A DNA stretch of 64,000 nucleotides, from the NCBI GenBank assembly GCA_015057455.1, contig SVEH01000012.1, positions 24,405-88,404 on the forward strand, written 5' to 3'. The stretch is from Lachnospiraceae bacterium (GTDB lineage: Bacteria; Bacillota; Clostridia; Lachnospirales; Lachnospiraceae). Shown one piece after another: positions 38,036-46,931 of this stretch (its first letter is position 1; each line of letters starts with the position of its first letter). The translations under genes were made by a program, and so were the position numbers. Below the pieces are notes generated by a model, which did no database searches, was not told where the DNA came from, and saw only the letters and a list, made by a program, of their open reading frames with translations.

Positions 38036-40120
38036 ATGAAATCTGTACCACAGATTTTTGGATGTCTTGTTTTTAATGATGAGGTTATGCGTCAAAAACT
38101 ACCTAAGGACGTATTCAAATCTCTACAAAAGACAATTGCAGAAGGACGCGATTTAGATATTTCTGTTGCCAATGTTGTAGCTACAGCTATGAAAGACTGG
38201 GCTATTGAACAAGGGGCAACTCACTATACACACTGGTTTCAACCACTTACAGGTATAACAGCAGAAAAGCACGATAGTTTTATTTCTCCAGTTGCAGGTG
38301 GAAGAATAATAATGGATTTCTCCGGAAAAGAGCTTATCAAAGGTGAACCTGATGCTTCTAGCTTCCCATCTGGTGGACTAAGAGCAACATTTGAGGCAAG
38401 AGGATATACCTCATGGGATCCAACTTCGTATGCCTTTATTAAGGATAGAACTTTATGTATTCCTACTGTATTTTGCTCATATAATGGAGAAGCATTAGAT
38501 CAAAAAACACCACTACTTCGTTCTATGGAGCTAATTAGTGAACAATCACTTAGAATTTTAAAACTATTTGGTAATACTTCAGCTCACCGTGTTATTACAA
38601 CTGTAGGTGCTGAGCAAGAATATTTTCTTATAGATAAAGATACTTATTTAAAAAGAAACGACTTACTACTTACTGGTCGTACATTATTTGGCGCACCTTC
38701 TCCAAAGGGGCAAGAACTTGAGGACCACTATTTTGGAACAATAAAGCCAAGAGTTTCTTCTTTTATGAAAGAATTAGATGAAGAACTATGGAAGCTTGGA
38801 ATACTTGCTAAAACTGAACATAACGAAGCCGCTCCTGCACAACATGAGCTAGCTCCTATATTCAATTCTAGCAATAAAGCCTCTGACCACAATCAATTAA
38901 CTATGGAAATTATGAAAAAGGTTGCAGCAAAACACAACTTAGTGTGCCTTCTTCATGAAAAACCATTTGAAGGTATTAATGGTAGTGGTAAACATAACAA
39001 CTGGTCTCTATGTACCGACACTGGACTTAATTTATTTGATCCAGGTAAGACACCTAGTGAGAATGCGCAATTCTTATTATTCCTTGTTGCTGTTATCAAA
39101 GCTATTGATGAACATCAAGACTTAATGAGAATTTCTGTTGCTAGTGCAGGTAATGACCACAGACTTGGTGGTGGAGAAGCTCCTCCTGCTATAATTTCAA
39201 TTTATTTAGGTGACGAACTTACTTCTATTTTAGAAGCACTTGAACATGGTGAAGAATATAATGAAACTGAAACTGAACTTATGGAAATAGGCGTACACGT
39301 ACTTCCTAACTTTCCAAAAGATACTACAGATAGAAATAGAACATCTCCATTTGCATTTACAGGTAATAAATTTGAGTTCCGTATGCTTGGTTCAAGTCAA
39401 TCAATTTCTGAACCAAATACAGTACTTAATACAATCGTTGCACATGAATTAATGCAATTTGCAAATATTTTAGAGCAAGCTCCTAACTTTAACAAGGCAC
39501 TTAAGAAACTAATCGCCAAAACAATTCGTGAGCATAAACGTATTATATTTAATGGTGATGGTTACTCAAAAGCTTGGGAAGATGAAGCCAAAGAACGTGG
39601 ATTACTTAATTTACCATCAACGGTAGATGCCCTACCACACTTTATAGAACAAAAAAACATAGATTTATTTACACAACATAATATATATACAGAATCAGAG
39701 ATATCATCACGTTATGAAATCTCACTTGAGACATATTCAAAACGTGTACGAATAGAAGCCTTAACTTTAATTGATATTATAAAGACATCTATTCTCCCTG
39801 CTATCACATCATATACACAAAAACTAGCTACAACAATTGCAGCAACAAAGTCTGTAGCTCCAAATCTTGAAATGGTAGCAGAAAATAGCCTACTAACAAA
39901 ATTCAGTATTTTAAATGATAGAATATTCAACGAAGTAACAAAACTTGAAGAGACTCTAATAAACGAACCATCATTCGTCCTAGAAAATGCTCGTTTTTAT
40001 CACGATGATATCCTAGAGTCTATGAGTGTACTTCGCACATATATAGACGATGCTGAATCCAACATGGACAGTACTTATTGGACTTTACCAACATATACTG
40101 ATTTAATCTTTAGAGTATAG
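38036..40120 (+). CDS. glnN: Glutamine synthetase type III (GlnN)
   Basis: The large, 694-residue glutamine synthetase of Bacteroides and many Clostridia. ATG 38036 is used (AAAGGA 8 bp upstream); the longer frame from 37991 lacks a site. The GSIII marker [11 protein letters not shown], the region [12 protein letters not shown] (metal Glu), [16 protein letters not shown], and [12 protein letters not shown] are all visible, with catalytic and ATP-binding residues intact. It makes glutamine from glutamate and ammonia. Its 3' end is followed by a 153-nt structured repeat. Confidence 0.96.
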   Translation: MKSVPQIFGCLVFNDEVMRQKLPKDVFKSLQKTIAEGRDLDISVANVVATAMKDWAIEQGATHYTHWFQPLTGITAEKHDSFISPVAGGRIIMDFSGKELIKGEPDASSFPSGGLRATFEARGYTSWDPTSYAFIKDRTLCIPTVFCSYNGEALDQKTPLLRSMELISEQSLRILKLFGNTSAHRVITTVGAEQEYFLIDKDTYLKRNDLLLTGRTLFGAPSPKGQELEDHYFGTIKPRVSSFMKELDEELWKLGILAKTEHNEAAPAQHELAPIFNSSNKASDHNQLTMEIMKKVAAKHNLVCLLHEKPFEGINGSGKHNNWSLCTDTGLNLFDPGKTPSENAQFLLFLVAVIKAIDEHQDLMRISVASAGNDHRLGGGEAPPAIISIYLGDELTSILEALEHGEEYNETETELMEIGVHVLPNFPKDTTDRNRTSPFAFTGNKFEFRMLGSSQSISEPNTVLNTIVAHELMQFANILEQAPNFNKALKKLIAKTIREHKRIIFNGDGYSKAWEDEAKERGLLNLPSTVDALPHFIEQKNIDLFTQHNIYTESEISSRYEISLETYSKRVRIEALTLIDIIKTSILPAITSYTQKLATTIAATKSVAPNLEMVAENSLLTKFSILNDRIFNEVTKLEETLINEPSFVLENARFYHDDILESMSVLRTYIDDAESNMDSTYWTLPTYTDLIFRV

Positions 40121-40214
40121 AAGTTTCAATAATTGTTCTTTTGTAAATTACACTATACTTCTATTTTAACTAAACTAACATAATCAATTAAAACTACAAA
40201 TTTCAGTAAAGTAA

Positions 40215-40367
40215 GTCAAAAGCCACATATACTGTTATTTAGTGATATTTGTGGAATCTCGGCCCTTAATGAGTGCAAGCAATATGCGAAGCACGAATTT
40301 AGTGCCGTTAGATTACACTATGAAGCCGAAAGGCGTTCACTAAATAATAGTATATGTGGCTTTTGAC
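40215..40367 (+). ncRNA. Candidate structured RNA or palindromic element with a 31-bp outer stem
   Basis: Arms 40215-40245 and 40337-40367 are complementary over 31 bases. The single non-Watson-Crick position would be G-U if the plus strand is transcribed and A-C on the minus strand, which favours the plus strand. Inside are a GTGC/GCAC hairpin and a GCC-GAAA-GGC tetraloop hairpin. It lies between convergent glnN and the phosphatase gene and may be a terminator, a stabilising 3' element or a repeat family member. Confidence 0.5.
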
Positions 40368-40384
40368 GTAGTATTAATTAAAAC

Positions 40385-40990
40385 CTATTCATATTTGCCT
40401 AAATGTTGTTGATAGTTTGTCATTACAATTAATTTCTTTCTGTCTGTGACAAGCCATTCATGTACTCCTGTTTCTCCTGTATATAATATTACATCTGAAT
40501 CAACATTTAACATCATAAATGATCTAAATAGTTGGTTTATCATTGCACTATGGCTTACTACAACTACTGTATCATCATGTTTATTCTCAAACATTATACG
40601 AGCTAATATTACATCTGCTCTTTGTCTAAATTCCATTAATGATTCTTGTCCATATACTGATTCATATACTGGTAAATTTCTTATATCTGGATATTTTTCT
40701 GCCGCATCATCATATGATAATCCAGCCAAATGTCCATTATTAAATTCCATTAACATTGGCTCTTCTATTAAATCCAAACCACATTCTTTAGCAATTATTT
40801 CTCCTGTCTTTTTTGCTCTCTCTAATGTACTTGAATATACTGCATTTATCTTATAATTCTTCTTTAAAAAATCAGCTACTTGTTTTGATTGTTCTAGACC
40901 TTTTTCTGTTAGTGGTAGGTCTGCTCTTCCTTCATGTATCTTCTTTACATCCCCCTCTGATTCTCCATGTCTAACTATTATTAATCTCAT
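40385..40990 (-). CDS. Histidine phosphatase family protein (phosphoglycerate mutase-like)
   Basis: A 201-residue enzyme of the branch-1 histidine phosphatase superfamily. The phospho-His is in RHGESEG (residues 6-12). Other catalytic positions are visible: Arg in YSSTLERAKKT, Glu in MEFNNGHLAG, and His in VVVSHSAM. Related proteins dephosphorylate sugar phosphates, alpha-ribazole phosphate or other small molecules; the substrate cannot be read from the sequence. GGAGG lies upstream of the ATG. Confidence 0.9.
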   Translation of the reverse strand: MRLIIVRHGESEGDVKKIHEGRADLPLTEKGLEQSKQVADFLKKNYKINAVYSSTLERAKKTGEIIAKECGLDLIEEPMLMEFNNGHLAGLSYDDAAEKYPDIRNLPVYESVYGQESLMEFRQRADVILARIMFENKHDDTVVVVSHSAMINQLFRSFMMLNVDSDVILYTGETGVHEWLVTDRKKLIVMTNYQQHLGKYE

Positions 40991-41114
40991 ATTTATCCTC
41001 CATTCAAGTTTTATTCTTCATTAATTTTTATTTATTACCTTTAACTATTATTTATATCTTATATATATTTCTTATAACATCTCTTTAATATATCTTTTCT
41101 AATATAGTTTTTAT

Positions 41115-41837
41115 CTATTTCTTACTAGAAACTCTCTCTAGGTTTTTACGATATGTCTTGTTTGTATCACAGAACATATACGCTTTTGAGAAATAGAATT
41201 TTGCCTTATCATATTGTGTTTTTCTTTCATACATAAGCCCAATATTATTCAATACCTCTGTATTAGCAGGTTCCTTTTGTATTAATTTAAGATATAATTT
41301 CTCAGCTAAATCATTATCTACTTTTTCGCATGATACTGCCAATTCATATATATAGTTTGAATTTTTCAAATCCTCAAACCATATTAATGATGCAAGTTTT
41401 GCTATCATAGCATATTTCTTTTCATCTCTTGTTGCCCATAATTCTGGAACTAATACATCTACTATTTCCGAAACGATTAGTGACTGAGGTATATCTATAT
41501 CTCCTTGCAATCTAAGAATTATATCTTTGTACATGCATTCTATTTGATCAATTGGTGCATCTTCTATAACCTCTTTAAATGAGATTTCTCTTTTTATTGG
41601 GCAATCCTTTAACAAGCCCATATACATATCATAGGCTTCAAAATATCTATGTTTTTTTATTAATGCTTTAAAAAATACATAGCCCACATAATTATTTTTA
41701 TTTTTCATATAATATGTATCAAGCATATCTATTTCTTCATTACTTATTTCACCCTTATCTAATATCTCTAACAATAGAGTTTTTGCATTTTGATAGTCAC
41801 CATTTCTTATTAATTCTAATACTGATAAAAAGTTCAT
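41115..41837 (-). CDS. TPR-like repeat protein
   Basis: A 240-residue helical protein. ATG 41837 is set by GGAGG 8 bp upstream. The C-terminus shows two TPR units (about 170-235, including LNNIGLMYERKTQYDKAKFYFSKAYMF). The rest is helical with irregular repeats. No signal or membrane segment is seen. It lies about 35 bp after the following membrane-protein gene in the same direction, so it is likely the third gene of that set. Function unknown; TPR proteins usually bind partners. Confidence 0.75.
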   Translation of the reverse strand: MNFLSVLELIRNGDYQNAKTLLLEILDKGEISNEEIDMLDTYYMKNKNNYVGYVFFKALIKKHRYFEAYDMYMGLLKDCPIKREISFKEVIEDAPIDQIECMYKDIILRLQGDIDIPQSLIVSEIVDVLVPELWATRDEKKYAMIAKLASLIWFEDLKNSNYIYELAVSCEKVDNDLAEKLYLKLIQKEPANTEVLNNIGLMYERKTQYDKAKFYFSKAYMFCDTNKTYRKNLERVSSKK

Positions 41838-41871
41838 GGTATTCCTCCATTCTGTTAAGTTATTCAAAAAC

Positions 41872-43521
41872 TTATTTGCTTATATATATCTTTCCAAGTG
41901 ATAATTCCCATTTACAGTTCTTTGGATAATAATCTTCACCATCTGTAAATGCGATATATATTTTCTTATCCTTTTCTACATTTACTAGATAAGAGTATAC
42001 ATTATTGCCAAATTCTGACATTTCTATTCTAGAATATTCTTCGGTATCTTTTTCATTATTATAAAGACATACATAAGTACTATCTTCTCCATTCCATACT
42101 GTTGGTTTAGTAAATTTTATTACTCCTGTTACCATTTCCTTTTCTTCTGTCTCATTTTCATCACTTTCATCATCAGATTCTTTATCTATTTTATCTTCCT
42201 TTTCCTTAGAATCTGATTTATCCGTTGTATCTTCCTTATCTTTTGAACTGGTTTTATCTGATGTACTATCTTTTTTAACTTCACCATCTTCTTTATCAGT
42301 ATTATCCTTTTTATCTTCTTTTGATGTTTCCTTTTTGGATGTATCTTGTTCTTTTCCATTCTCTAATTCATCTTTCTTACTTTCTTCTTTCTTATCTAAC
42401 TCTTCTGTTGTATCTTCCTTATCTGACTTGCTATCCTCTTTAGATTCTAAATCTATTTTATCTTTTGTTATACTAGGTGTTTTACTATCTTTTCCTTGAG
42501 TCTTTTTCATTATTTTGGCGTCTATACTTAGAAGTTCTTCTATCGAATCTATATAATGCAACTTATCCATTTTTATAACTTTGCCTCTAATTATATCCGC
42601 ATTGCCATTAACCCTATCTTTTATAAATATCCTAATATCCTCATTACTATCTTTAATTTCAAATGCCGCATATAATTTTACTGGAACATTTTTCTCTAAT
42701 TCAACATATATATTATTTACATCACTTGCTGATATCTCACCACTTATATACTTAATTAAATCTATATTTCTCTGTGATGATCTTAAATCAAAAATGTTAT
42801 GGAATATTAATTTTTCATCTTTTTTATTCATTGCATTAATTTCAACATAAACAATTTCCTTACCATTTTCAGATGTAATATATCCATCTTTAATACCTAT
42901 TGCGTATTCATCATTTTCATACTCATACTCTTTAGTTTGTTCCATATACTTAGCACTAGATTTAAGTTCCGCTATACTACTTGTAACTACACCTTGCGAA
43001 TAATTATGTATTTGAACTTTTATAACTATCATAAAAATTGTAATAACTAAAGTTGTCACAATCCAACCAATATCCCTAACTATAAATTTATCTGTGTAAT
43101 CATTTTCCTCTGTTGTTATAAGCTTCAAAGTACTAAAATCATTAATATGTTCTTCTTGCACATTAATATTTACAAACATTGATATAATCAAAAATATCAC
43201 TGCTGCAACTTGAAGTACAAAACCTATATGTATCATTTCAAACTGCTTATCAATATAAAATAAAACTACATAATATCCTATAATGGCAATTTGAACAATT
43301 AATGGTGCTAGAATATATTTTTTCCTTTTGCAGTATCTAAACATAATTACTATAATAGCAGATATAAGCAGAAGTATTCCCTCATTATCTAATCTACTAA
43401 CAGCAACAAGTTTAGTTCCTGTAGTATTAGCAATATATTGTGGTAAATTCACACCTAATATCATTAATCCACATGCTATATATGCTAAATATATATGTTT
43501 TGCTTTAACTTGTTTTTCCAT
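41872..43521 (-). CDS. Multi-pass membrane protein with acidic linker and CBM26-like C-terminal domain
   Basis: A 549-residue protein. Hydrophobic segments lie in about 8-130 and near 150-170, then an extracellular region (about 180-330), a Ser/Lys/Asp/Glu-rich linker (about 335-460), and an ~85-residue C-terminal domain with VWNGEDSTYVCLYN. This matches starch-binding module 26-like domains. It resembles the next gene upstream in layout and is likely a paralogue with a longer linker. Carbohydrate binding is inferred from the domain pattern only. I do not recognise the N-terminal part. Confidence 0.6.
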   Translation of the reverse strand: MEKQVKAKHIYLAYIACGLMILGVNLPQYIANTTGTKLVAVSRLDNEGILLLISAIIVIMFRYCKRKKYILAPLIVQIAIIGYYVVLFYIDKQFEMIHIGFVLQVAAVIFLIISMFVNINVQEEHINDFSTLKLITTEENDYTDKFIVRDIGWIVTTLVITIFMIVIKVQIHNYSQGVVTSSIAELKSSAKYMEQTKEYEYENDEYAIGIKDGYITSENGKEIVYVEINAMNKKDEKLIFHNIFDLRSSQRNIDLIKYISGEISASDVNNIYVELEKNVPVKLYAAFEIKDSNEDIRIFIKDRVNGNADIIRGKVIKMDKLHYIDSIEELLSIDAKIMKKTQGKDSKTPSITKDKIDLESKEDSKSDKEDTTEELDKKEESKKDELENGKEQDTSKKETSKEDKKDNTDKEDGEVKKDSTSDKTSSKDKEDTTDKSDSKEKEDKIDKESDDESDENETEEKEMVTGVIKFTKPTVWNGEDSTYVCLYNNEKDTEEYSRIEMSEFGNNVYSYLVNVEKDKKIYIAFTDGEDYYPKNCKWELSLGKIYISK

Positions 43522-43567
43522 AAAAACCTCTCATTCCATGGATTCCATATAACTATACTCCACACGT

Positions 43568-45145
43568 TTACTCATTTGGCATAATATTTATATTACCTTC
43601 TAGTTTCAATCCTAAACTTTCTTTTTCTGGAAACATATTGTCTTGATTATTCTTATCTACAATCATAACTTTGCCTTTTCCGTACCATTTCTTATCATAA
43701 GATATTTTATAAATATCACCGTCTTTTGTCATCTTCATTCCTGGCCAATTATTTATTTCAACTATGGAATCATCTTCTATACAATATATATATGCGTAAA
43801 TCTTTTCAGACCATGATGCCGGTTTCTTAAAGTATATTGTATAACTATCTTTTTCTTTCGATGATTGTCCTTTACCATCTCCTACAGGAATAATATCCTT
43901 ATCTGGTTTTTCCTCTTTTACATAGAATTTTTGATTAAGAACAATTATTTGATTTATAATCAGTTCTTCAGCTTCTTTATTGATAACATTAAGATAGGAA
44001 TCTCCTAAATCATCTACATAAAATGCATAAAACATTGTCTTACAATTATCTACACCTATTTTTTCATTACCTGTCGCCGTATTAAAATATGTTATTCCCT
44101 CTAATTCTTTTTCCATTAATATCTTCTTTTTATTTTGCATTAAATATATATCTAAACAGTCTTTAATTTTCACTTCTTTTTTTCCGTTGTTATATACACT
44201 CATTTCTACAACAACTAGATCTTTTCCATGATTTCTCACCAAATAAGTATCTAACAATGAAACTTCTAACTTTGTCTTTGTTTCATTTATGGTGATTGTC
44301 TTTATTTCCTCATGGTTAAGTCTAATTGTATCTGTTACCATCTCTTTGCGACCTTCTTCAGGTGCAGCTGCGCTACTACCAAACTTATAATTAAATGTAT
44401 TAACCAATCCTAATGAAACAAAAAAGGTTAACATAATCCACGTTAAATCTGTCTTTCTAAGAAAATACTTCTTTAATCTACTCTTAGTATTTACTGATGC
44501 ACATGCCACTAACAATATTAAAGATATCCACATAATATAATATCCGAAACCTAAATATTGAAAATTCTCTGCATCTGACATTACAAATATCAGCATTATT
44601 CCCACTATTATTGTTGGAATTAAAACATATTTTTTCTTATGCTTAAATACTAATAATATTGCCAAACATGCTGCACCAATAATAAATATTGTTATATAAT
44701 TTAAATACATACTATTGTTATTTTTTAGGTCATTTATATTACTATATATTGTTAAAAAGTTTCCTATAAGCAATAAAATACAACCTAATAAACCATATAT
44801 TACATCTATATAATCTTTAGGACTATTTATCATTCTAATTATATTTTTTGTAAAATCGCCATCATCTTCTTCAACATATTCAAAGTCTTCTTCTACTATA
44901 GCTGATGGTTTTATATTATCTGGGTATAATCTTGAATTCTTAGTGTCTTTAAGCAATTCTGCATTATAATTGTTCAAATTCTCATCATGAAATGCATACC
45001 TATTACTTACATAACTAAATCCCTCATACTCACTCATTACCTCAATTACAGTGGCATGACGATTAACGGAGATCATACAATTACTACATAACTTATCTCC
45101 TTCTTTTACTTCATGTAAACATGCTTGACACAACCTTATTGACAT
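43568..45145 (-). CDS. Zinc-ribbon membrane protein with CBM26-like C-terminal domain
   Basis: A 525-residue protein. An N-terminal zinc ribbon (CQACLHEV...CSNC, residues 6-22) is followed by a linker, five hydrophobic helices (about 115-250), an extracellular domain (about 270-430), and a C-terminal domain whose signature FKKPASWSEKIYAYIY and NNWPGMKM is typical of starch-binding module 26. Zinc ribbon plus membrane helices is common in Lachnospiraceae proteins of unknown role. The acidic tract around 85-100 is cytoplasmic. It lies 46 bp upstream of its apparent paralogue. Confidence 0.65.
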   Translation of the reverse strand: MSIRLCQACLHEVKEGDKLCSNCMISVNRHATVIEVMSEYEGFSYVSNRYAFHDENLNNYNAELLKDTKNSRLYPDNIKPSAIVEEDFEYVEEDDGDFTKNIIRMINSPKDYIDVIYGLLGCILLLIGNFLTIYSNINDLKNNNSMYLNYITIFIIGAACLAILLVFKHKKKYVLIPTIIVGIMLIFVMSDAENFQYLGFGYYIMWISLILLVACASVNTKSRLKKYFLRKTDLTWIMLTFFVSLGLVNTFNYKFGSSAAAPEEGRKEMVTDTIRLNHEEIKTITINETKTKLEVSLLDTYLVRNHGKDLVVVEMSVYNNGKKEVKIKDCLDIYLMQNKKKILMEKELEGITYFNTATGNEKIGVDNCKTMFYAFYVDDLGDSYLNVINKEAEELIINQIIVLNQKFYVKEEKPDKDIIPVGDGKGQSSKEKDSYTIYFKKPASWSEKIYAYIYCIEDDSIVEINNWPGMKMTKDGDIYKISYDKKWYGKGKVMIVDKNNQDNMFPEKESLGLKLEGNINIMPNE

Positions 45146-45373
45146 AAAGAAGCCCCCTCACATCAATTACCATTTTCTTAGAATTTTCCCCTTTTTTTTA
45201 CAATCACTTACTTTAATTTTATCATAAAAGCCTTATTGTAACAATACTTCTGGCCTTTTTGCACACTCTCTACTCATTACATTATTTAATTAATTTTATT
45301 AGATAATTTAACATTACTAATGAATATTTTGAAAAACTATTTTTAAATATACATCCAAAAATAGATAAAGGAA

Positions 45374-45397
45374 AAGACTAGGCCCTCACCTAGTCTT
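45374..45397 (-). terminator. Terminator after the M23-like gene
   Basis: Stem AAGACTAGG/CCTAGTCTT with a 6-base loop, T-rich on the minus-strand exit. It lies about 50 bp after the stop of the M23-like gene. The rest of the gap (45146-45447) shows only AT-rich DNA with no clear gene. Confidence 0.8.
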
Positions 45398-45447
45398 CCT
45401 CGTTTCTTATATATTTAAAATACTCCTTTAAATGACATTTAGGCACT

Positions 45448-46479
45448 TCATTCCCAGCGTGCATAAATTGTCATATCCTCAACAATTTCATCCTGTTCAT
45501 TAATAACAGTTCCCTCATTTTTTTGTGTGTACCACCCTACAAATTCATATCCCGATCTAGTAGGAGTAGGTAGCTCTATAATTGGACTTCCTACGGTATA
45601 CACATAGCTTGAACATTCGCATTCACCACCATTTGGGTTTAACTTTAGTTTAACATATACATCTTCAATAATTATATCTTCTTCCGTCTCAGTATTGTTA
45701 TCTTCTTGTTCTTGTTGCTTTGCATACTTCATGGCAAACCAACCTGTTTCACCCTCATATGTGGTCTTTCCCCATTGCAAATCGTCAATCTCTATTACTT
45801 CTTCTACCTGTACATTTGCTTCGTACGGTATTTTGCCCATTGCTTGAAATGTTGTTCCTGCTCCAGACCTAAAGTTAACACCTGATTTAGCTGTTATCTG
45901 CCACAAATCGTCAGTATTCCCTTCATCTGTTGCATCTTTGGCTGTAAAAGTATACTTCATATTACTTGGATTCGTATTAATACTTTTTGTGTCAGAGTAA
46001 GCAACACTAAAATATAACATATTCTTAGATGTTCTACCTGATGCACCCATTATTCCAAGTTTTTGACCTTTTTCAACCTGTTCTCCCTCACTAACAGCAA
46101 CACTTCCATGTTCTAGATGAGCATATATAGCATATGTTCCATCACTGTGTCTAATCTTAACGTAATTACCCATGCCATTATTACAACAATAATCTGGATA
46201 ATTGTTAATATGAGTACAGTCCTCTGACTTTGCAACCTCTACTGTACCTTCTCTCGCCACAACAACTTCTGACCTTTCTTCTTCACTTACTATGTCTATG
46301 CCGTCATATCCCTCACCATATTTTTTATCTATTGTAGTACTTGCTGGTACTGGCCAAGTGTATCTAACACTACTACTTGCACTAGCTAGGATTCCCTCTT
46401 CCTTAATACTCATAGATATCATGCATAATGCTACTGCTAAAGCTGTAATCTTTGCCTTACCTAATTTTTTTCTTAACAT
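45448..46479 (-). CDS. Secreted M23-fold protein with SH3b and InlB-type repeat, likely non-catalytic
   Basis: A 343-residue exported protein. A signal peptide (about 1-33) is followed by an M23/LytM-like domain (about 40-175), an SH3b domain (about 190-245) and a C-terminal InlB B-repeat-like segment (about 280-343, VGWYTQKNEG). In the M23 domain the first zinc motif HxGxD reads YDGID and the HLHF position reads MLYF, so two or more metal-binding His are Tyr or Met, while YAHLEHG is kept. It is probably a structural or regulatory peptidoglycan-binding protein. Confidence 0.82.
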   Translation of the reverse strand: MLRKKLGKAKITALAVALCMISMSIKEEGILASASSSVRYTWPVPASTTIDKKYGEGYDGIDIVSEEERSEVVVAREGTVEVAKSEDCTHINNYPDYCCNNGMGNYVKIRHSDGTYAIYAHLEHGSVAVSEGEQVEKGQKLGIMGASGRTSKNMLYFSVAYSDTKSINTNPSNMKYTFTAKDATDEGNTDDLWQITAKSGVNFRSGAGTTFQAMGKIPYEANVQVEEVIEIDDLQWGKTTYEGETGWFAMKYAKQQEQEDNNTETEEDIIIEDVYVKLKLNPNGGECECSSYVYTVGSPIIELPTPTRSGYEFVGWYTQKNEGTVINEQDEIVEDMTIYARWE

Positions 46480-46592
46480 ACGCCCTTCTCCCTCAAAAGA
46501 ACACTACGTTATTAGTACGCAATTACATTACTACTTTATGTAATAATTTTACCATATTTTGTAAAATACTGTCAATGAACGTAAAGACCTAT

Positions 46593-46823
46593 TTACTCGT
46601 CAAACTCTACTGTAACATAGAAGCCTCTAGGTGTATCTTTTATCTCTTTTACTACTCCTTCTGTTACCGTTAATCTCTCACTAAATGTATAATTTGCTGA
46701 CATTGCAACTGCTGGTAAAATAGTATAGTAATAGGATGATGGTAGTATTCCTTCTTTTACCTCTACCTTATCTCCAACATTTACTTGTCCTTGTCTTTCC
46801 ATTTTAAAATCCATAAGTCTCAT
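46593..46823 (-). CDS. Small conserved hypothetical protein
   Basis: A 76-residue protein with AGGAGAC upstream of ATG 46823. It has a beta-rich pattern ([22 protein letters not shown]...[20 protein letters not shown]) resembling a small SH3/OB-like barrel. No signal peptide or membrane segment. It lies between the SH3-GH25 gene (upstream in transcription) and the M23-like gene. Function unknown; whether it is in the riboswitch-controlled transcript is open, since the gap upstream is about 110 bp. Confidence 0.6.
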   Translation of the reverse strand: MRLMDFKMERQGQVNVGDKVEVKEGILPSSYYYTILPAVAMSANYTFSERLTVTEGVVKEIKDTPRGFYVTVEFDE

Positions 46824-46931
46824 ATTCTGTCTCCTTAAATCTGTTTTATCTTATATATTTTACTCCCTATTGTTAATTTTGTAATTACTTTTTTTACTAA
46901 TACCTATTATCTACTTGATACTCCCTATTTT

